Shown one piece after another: positions 5,511 through 6,238 of a DNA stretch of 6,238 nt. Source of the stretch: Verrucomicrobiota bacterium (GTDB lineage Bacteria > Verrucomicrobiota > Verrucomicrobiia > Opitutales > Opitutaceae). The first letter of the stretch is position 1. Each line of letters starts with the position of its first letter. Both the position numbers and the translations under genes were made by a program. The notes beneath the pieces are model-generated. The model did not search any database and was not told where the DNA came from. It worked only from the letters and a program-made list of their open reading frames with translations. Where the stretch lies: NCBI GenBank assembly GCA_003694825.1, contig RFJS01000044.1, forward strand, positions 1 to 6,238. Reading direction: 5' to 3'.

Positions 5511-6238
5511 TCACTCCACCACGACGGTGTTGCCGACGTAGGACTGCAGGGACCGCGGCAGGAGGCGCTTTTGCAGCATGGCCTTGATGCCGTTGAGGGC
5601 GGCGTAGGCTCCGGTAATCGTCGTCATGATACACACATTGTGGGCATAGGCGACCGACCGGATCACGTTTTCATCACGCCGCGGCACCATGCCGGAGGGC
5701 GTGTTGATGATCATCTGGATCTCGTCGTTCTTGATCATGTCCACCACGGTGGGACGACCCTCGCTGAGCTTGAAGAGACGGTTTACGTTGACCCCGTTCT
5801 CGGCCAGGAGTTTCGCCGTGCCGCTGGTCGAATAGATCGAGAAGCCCAGGGCCTCGAGCTGCCGGGCGATGTCGACCGCCCGCGGCTTGTCGGCATCCTT
5901 GACGCTGAGAAAGACATTGCCCGAGGTCGGCAGCGCCGGCCGCGCCGCCATCTGGCTCTTGGCGTAGGCCAGGCCGAGATCCTCGTCCAGCCCCATGACC
6001 TCGCCCGTCGAGCGCATCTCCGGCCCGAGGGTGATGGAGGCTCCGGGGAAGCGCACGAAGGGGAAGACCGCCTCTTTCACGCACCAGTGCTTCGGGCGAA
6101 TCTCGCGGGTGAAGCCGAGCTCTTCGAGGGTGGCTCCGGCCATGACTTTCGCGGCCAGTTTGGCCAGGGGCACGCCGATGGCCTTGCTGACGAACGGCAC
6201 GGTGCGCGAGGCGCGCGGATTGACCTCCAGCACGTAGA
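5511..6238 (-). CDS. carB: Carbamoyl-phosphate synthase large subunit, C-terminal part (5' end outside window)
   Basis: CarB makes carbamoyl phosphate from bicarbonate, two ATP and ammonia delivered by the CarA glutaminase, feeding arginine and pyrimidine synthesis. The visible 242 codons, running in from the window end, cover the last part of the protein (about 1,070 residues in E. coli). The first residues, YVLEVNPRASRTVPFVSKA, are the end of the second ATP-grasp domain, with the metal-binding Glu and Asn of the EVNPR motif. Residues about 40-100 include CVKEAVFPFVRFPG and LGPEMRSTGEVMG, which are standard. The MGS-like allosteric domain fills about 105-235, with FLSVKDADK, YSTSGTAKLL, INTPSGMVPRRDENVIRS and TTITGAYAAL. 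The remaining length matches E. coli (233 residues from the same Glu). The internal GTG at 6233 is not a start. Convergent with cinA; carA is not in the window. Confidence 0.96.
   Translation of the reverse strand, partial: YVLEVNPRASRTVPFVSKAIGVPLAKLAAKVMAGATLEELGFTREIRPKHWCVKEAVFPFVRFPGASITLGPEMRSTGEVMGLDEDLGLAYAKSQMAARPALPTSGNVFLSVKDADKPRAVDIARQLEALGFSIYSTSGTAKLLAENGVNVNRLFKLSEGRPTVVDMIKNDEIQMIINTPSGMVPRRDENVIRSVAYAHNVCIMTTITGAYAALNGIKAMLQKRLLPRSLQSYVGNTVVVE

Noticed and set aside
5381..5587. 68-codon open frame on the plus strand in the cinA-carB gap
   Set aside because: It runs into carB on the opposite strand, spans the hairpins, has no ribosome binding site and has GC-driven composition.
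1..6238. New defence system, mobile element, CRISPR array or RNA gene
   Set aside because: All but about 270 bases are explained by five housekeeping or efflux genes. I saw no repeat array, transposase, integrase, tRNA-like fold or toxin-antitoxin pair.

Overview
The window is GC-rich (roughly two thirds G+C by eye) bacterial chromosomal sequence with dense, ordinary gene spacing. A Gram-negative envelope is implied by an RND efflux pump paired with a TolC-family outer-membrane factor. The style of the UvrC, CinA and CarB proteins reminds me of Verrucomicrobiota or related PVC-group bacteria. That placement is from memory of the families and is not demonstrated here.

Layout. (1) Positions 1-1071, plus strand: the C-terminal third of an RND-family inner-membrane efflux permease, cut by the window edge. 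(2) 1079-2410, plus strand: a TolC-like outer-membrane efflux protein starting 7 bases after the permease stop, clearly the same operon. (3) 2403-3914, minus strand: a compact UvrC excinuclease subunit, convergent with the TolC-like gene and overlapping its end by 8 bases. (4) A short divergent intergenic region of about 90 bases. (5) 4003-5340, plus strand: CinA, a MoaB/MogA-like domain joined to a PncC-type nicotinamide-nucleotide amidase domain. (6) 5341-5510: a non-coding convergent gap with two adjacent GC-rich hairpins. (7) 5511-6238, minus strand: the C-terminal part of the carbamoyl-phosphate synthase large subunit (CarB), cut by the window edge.

How the genes work together. Only the first two form an evident functional unit, as two parts of a tripartite efflux pump whose periplasmic adaptor probably lies upstream of the window. 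UvrC (nucleotide excision repair), CinA (pyridine-nucleotide salvage) and CarB (arginine and pyrimidine precursor synthesis) are separate housekeeping genes. I see no mobile element, CRISPR array, tRNA, rRNA or defence cassette.

The best candidates for a second look are protein-level oddities. UvrC keeps both nuclease centres but lacks the usual Fe-S cysteines and about 110 residues of the middle. CinA has a cysteine-rich, glycine-poor version of its amidase active-site region. I did not find a convincing new biological system.
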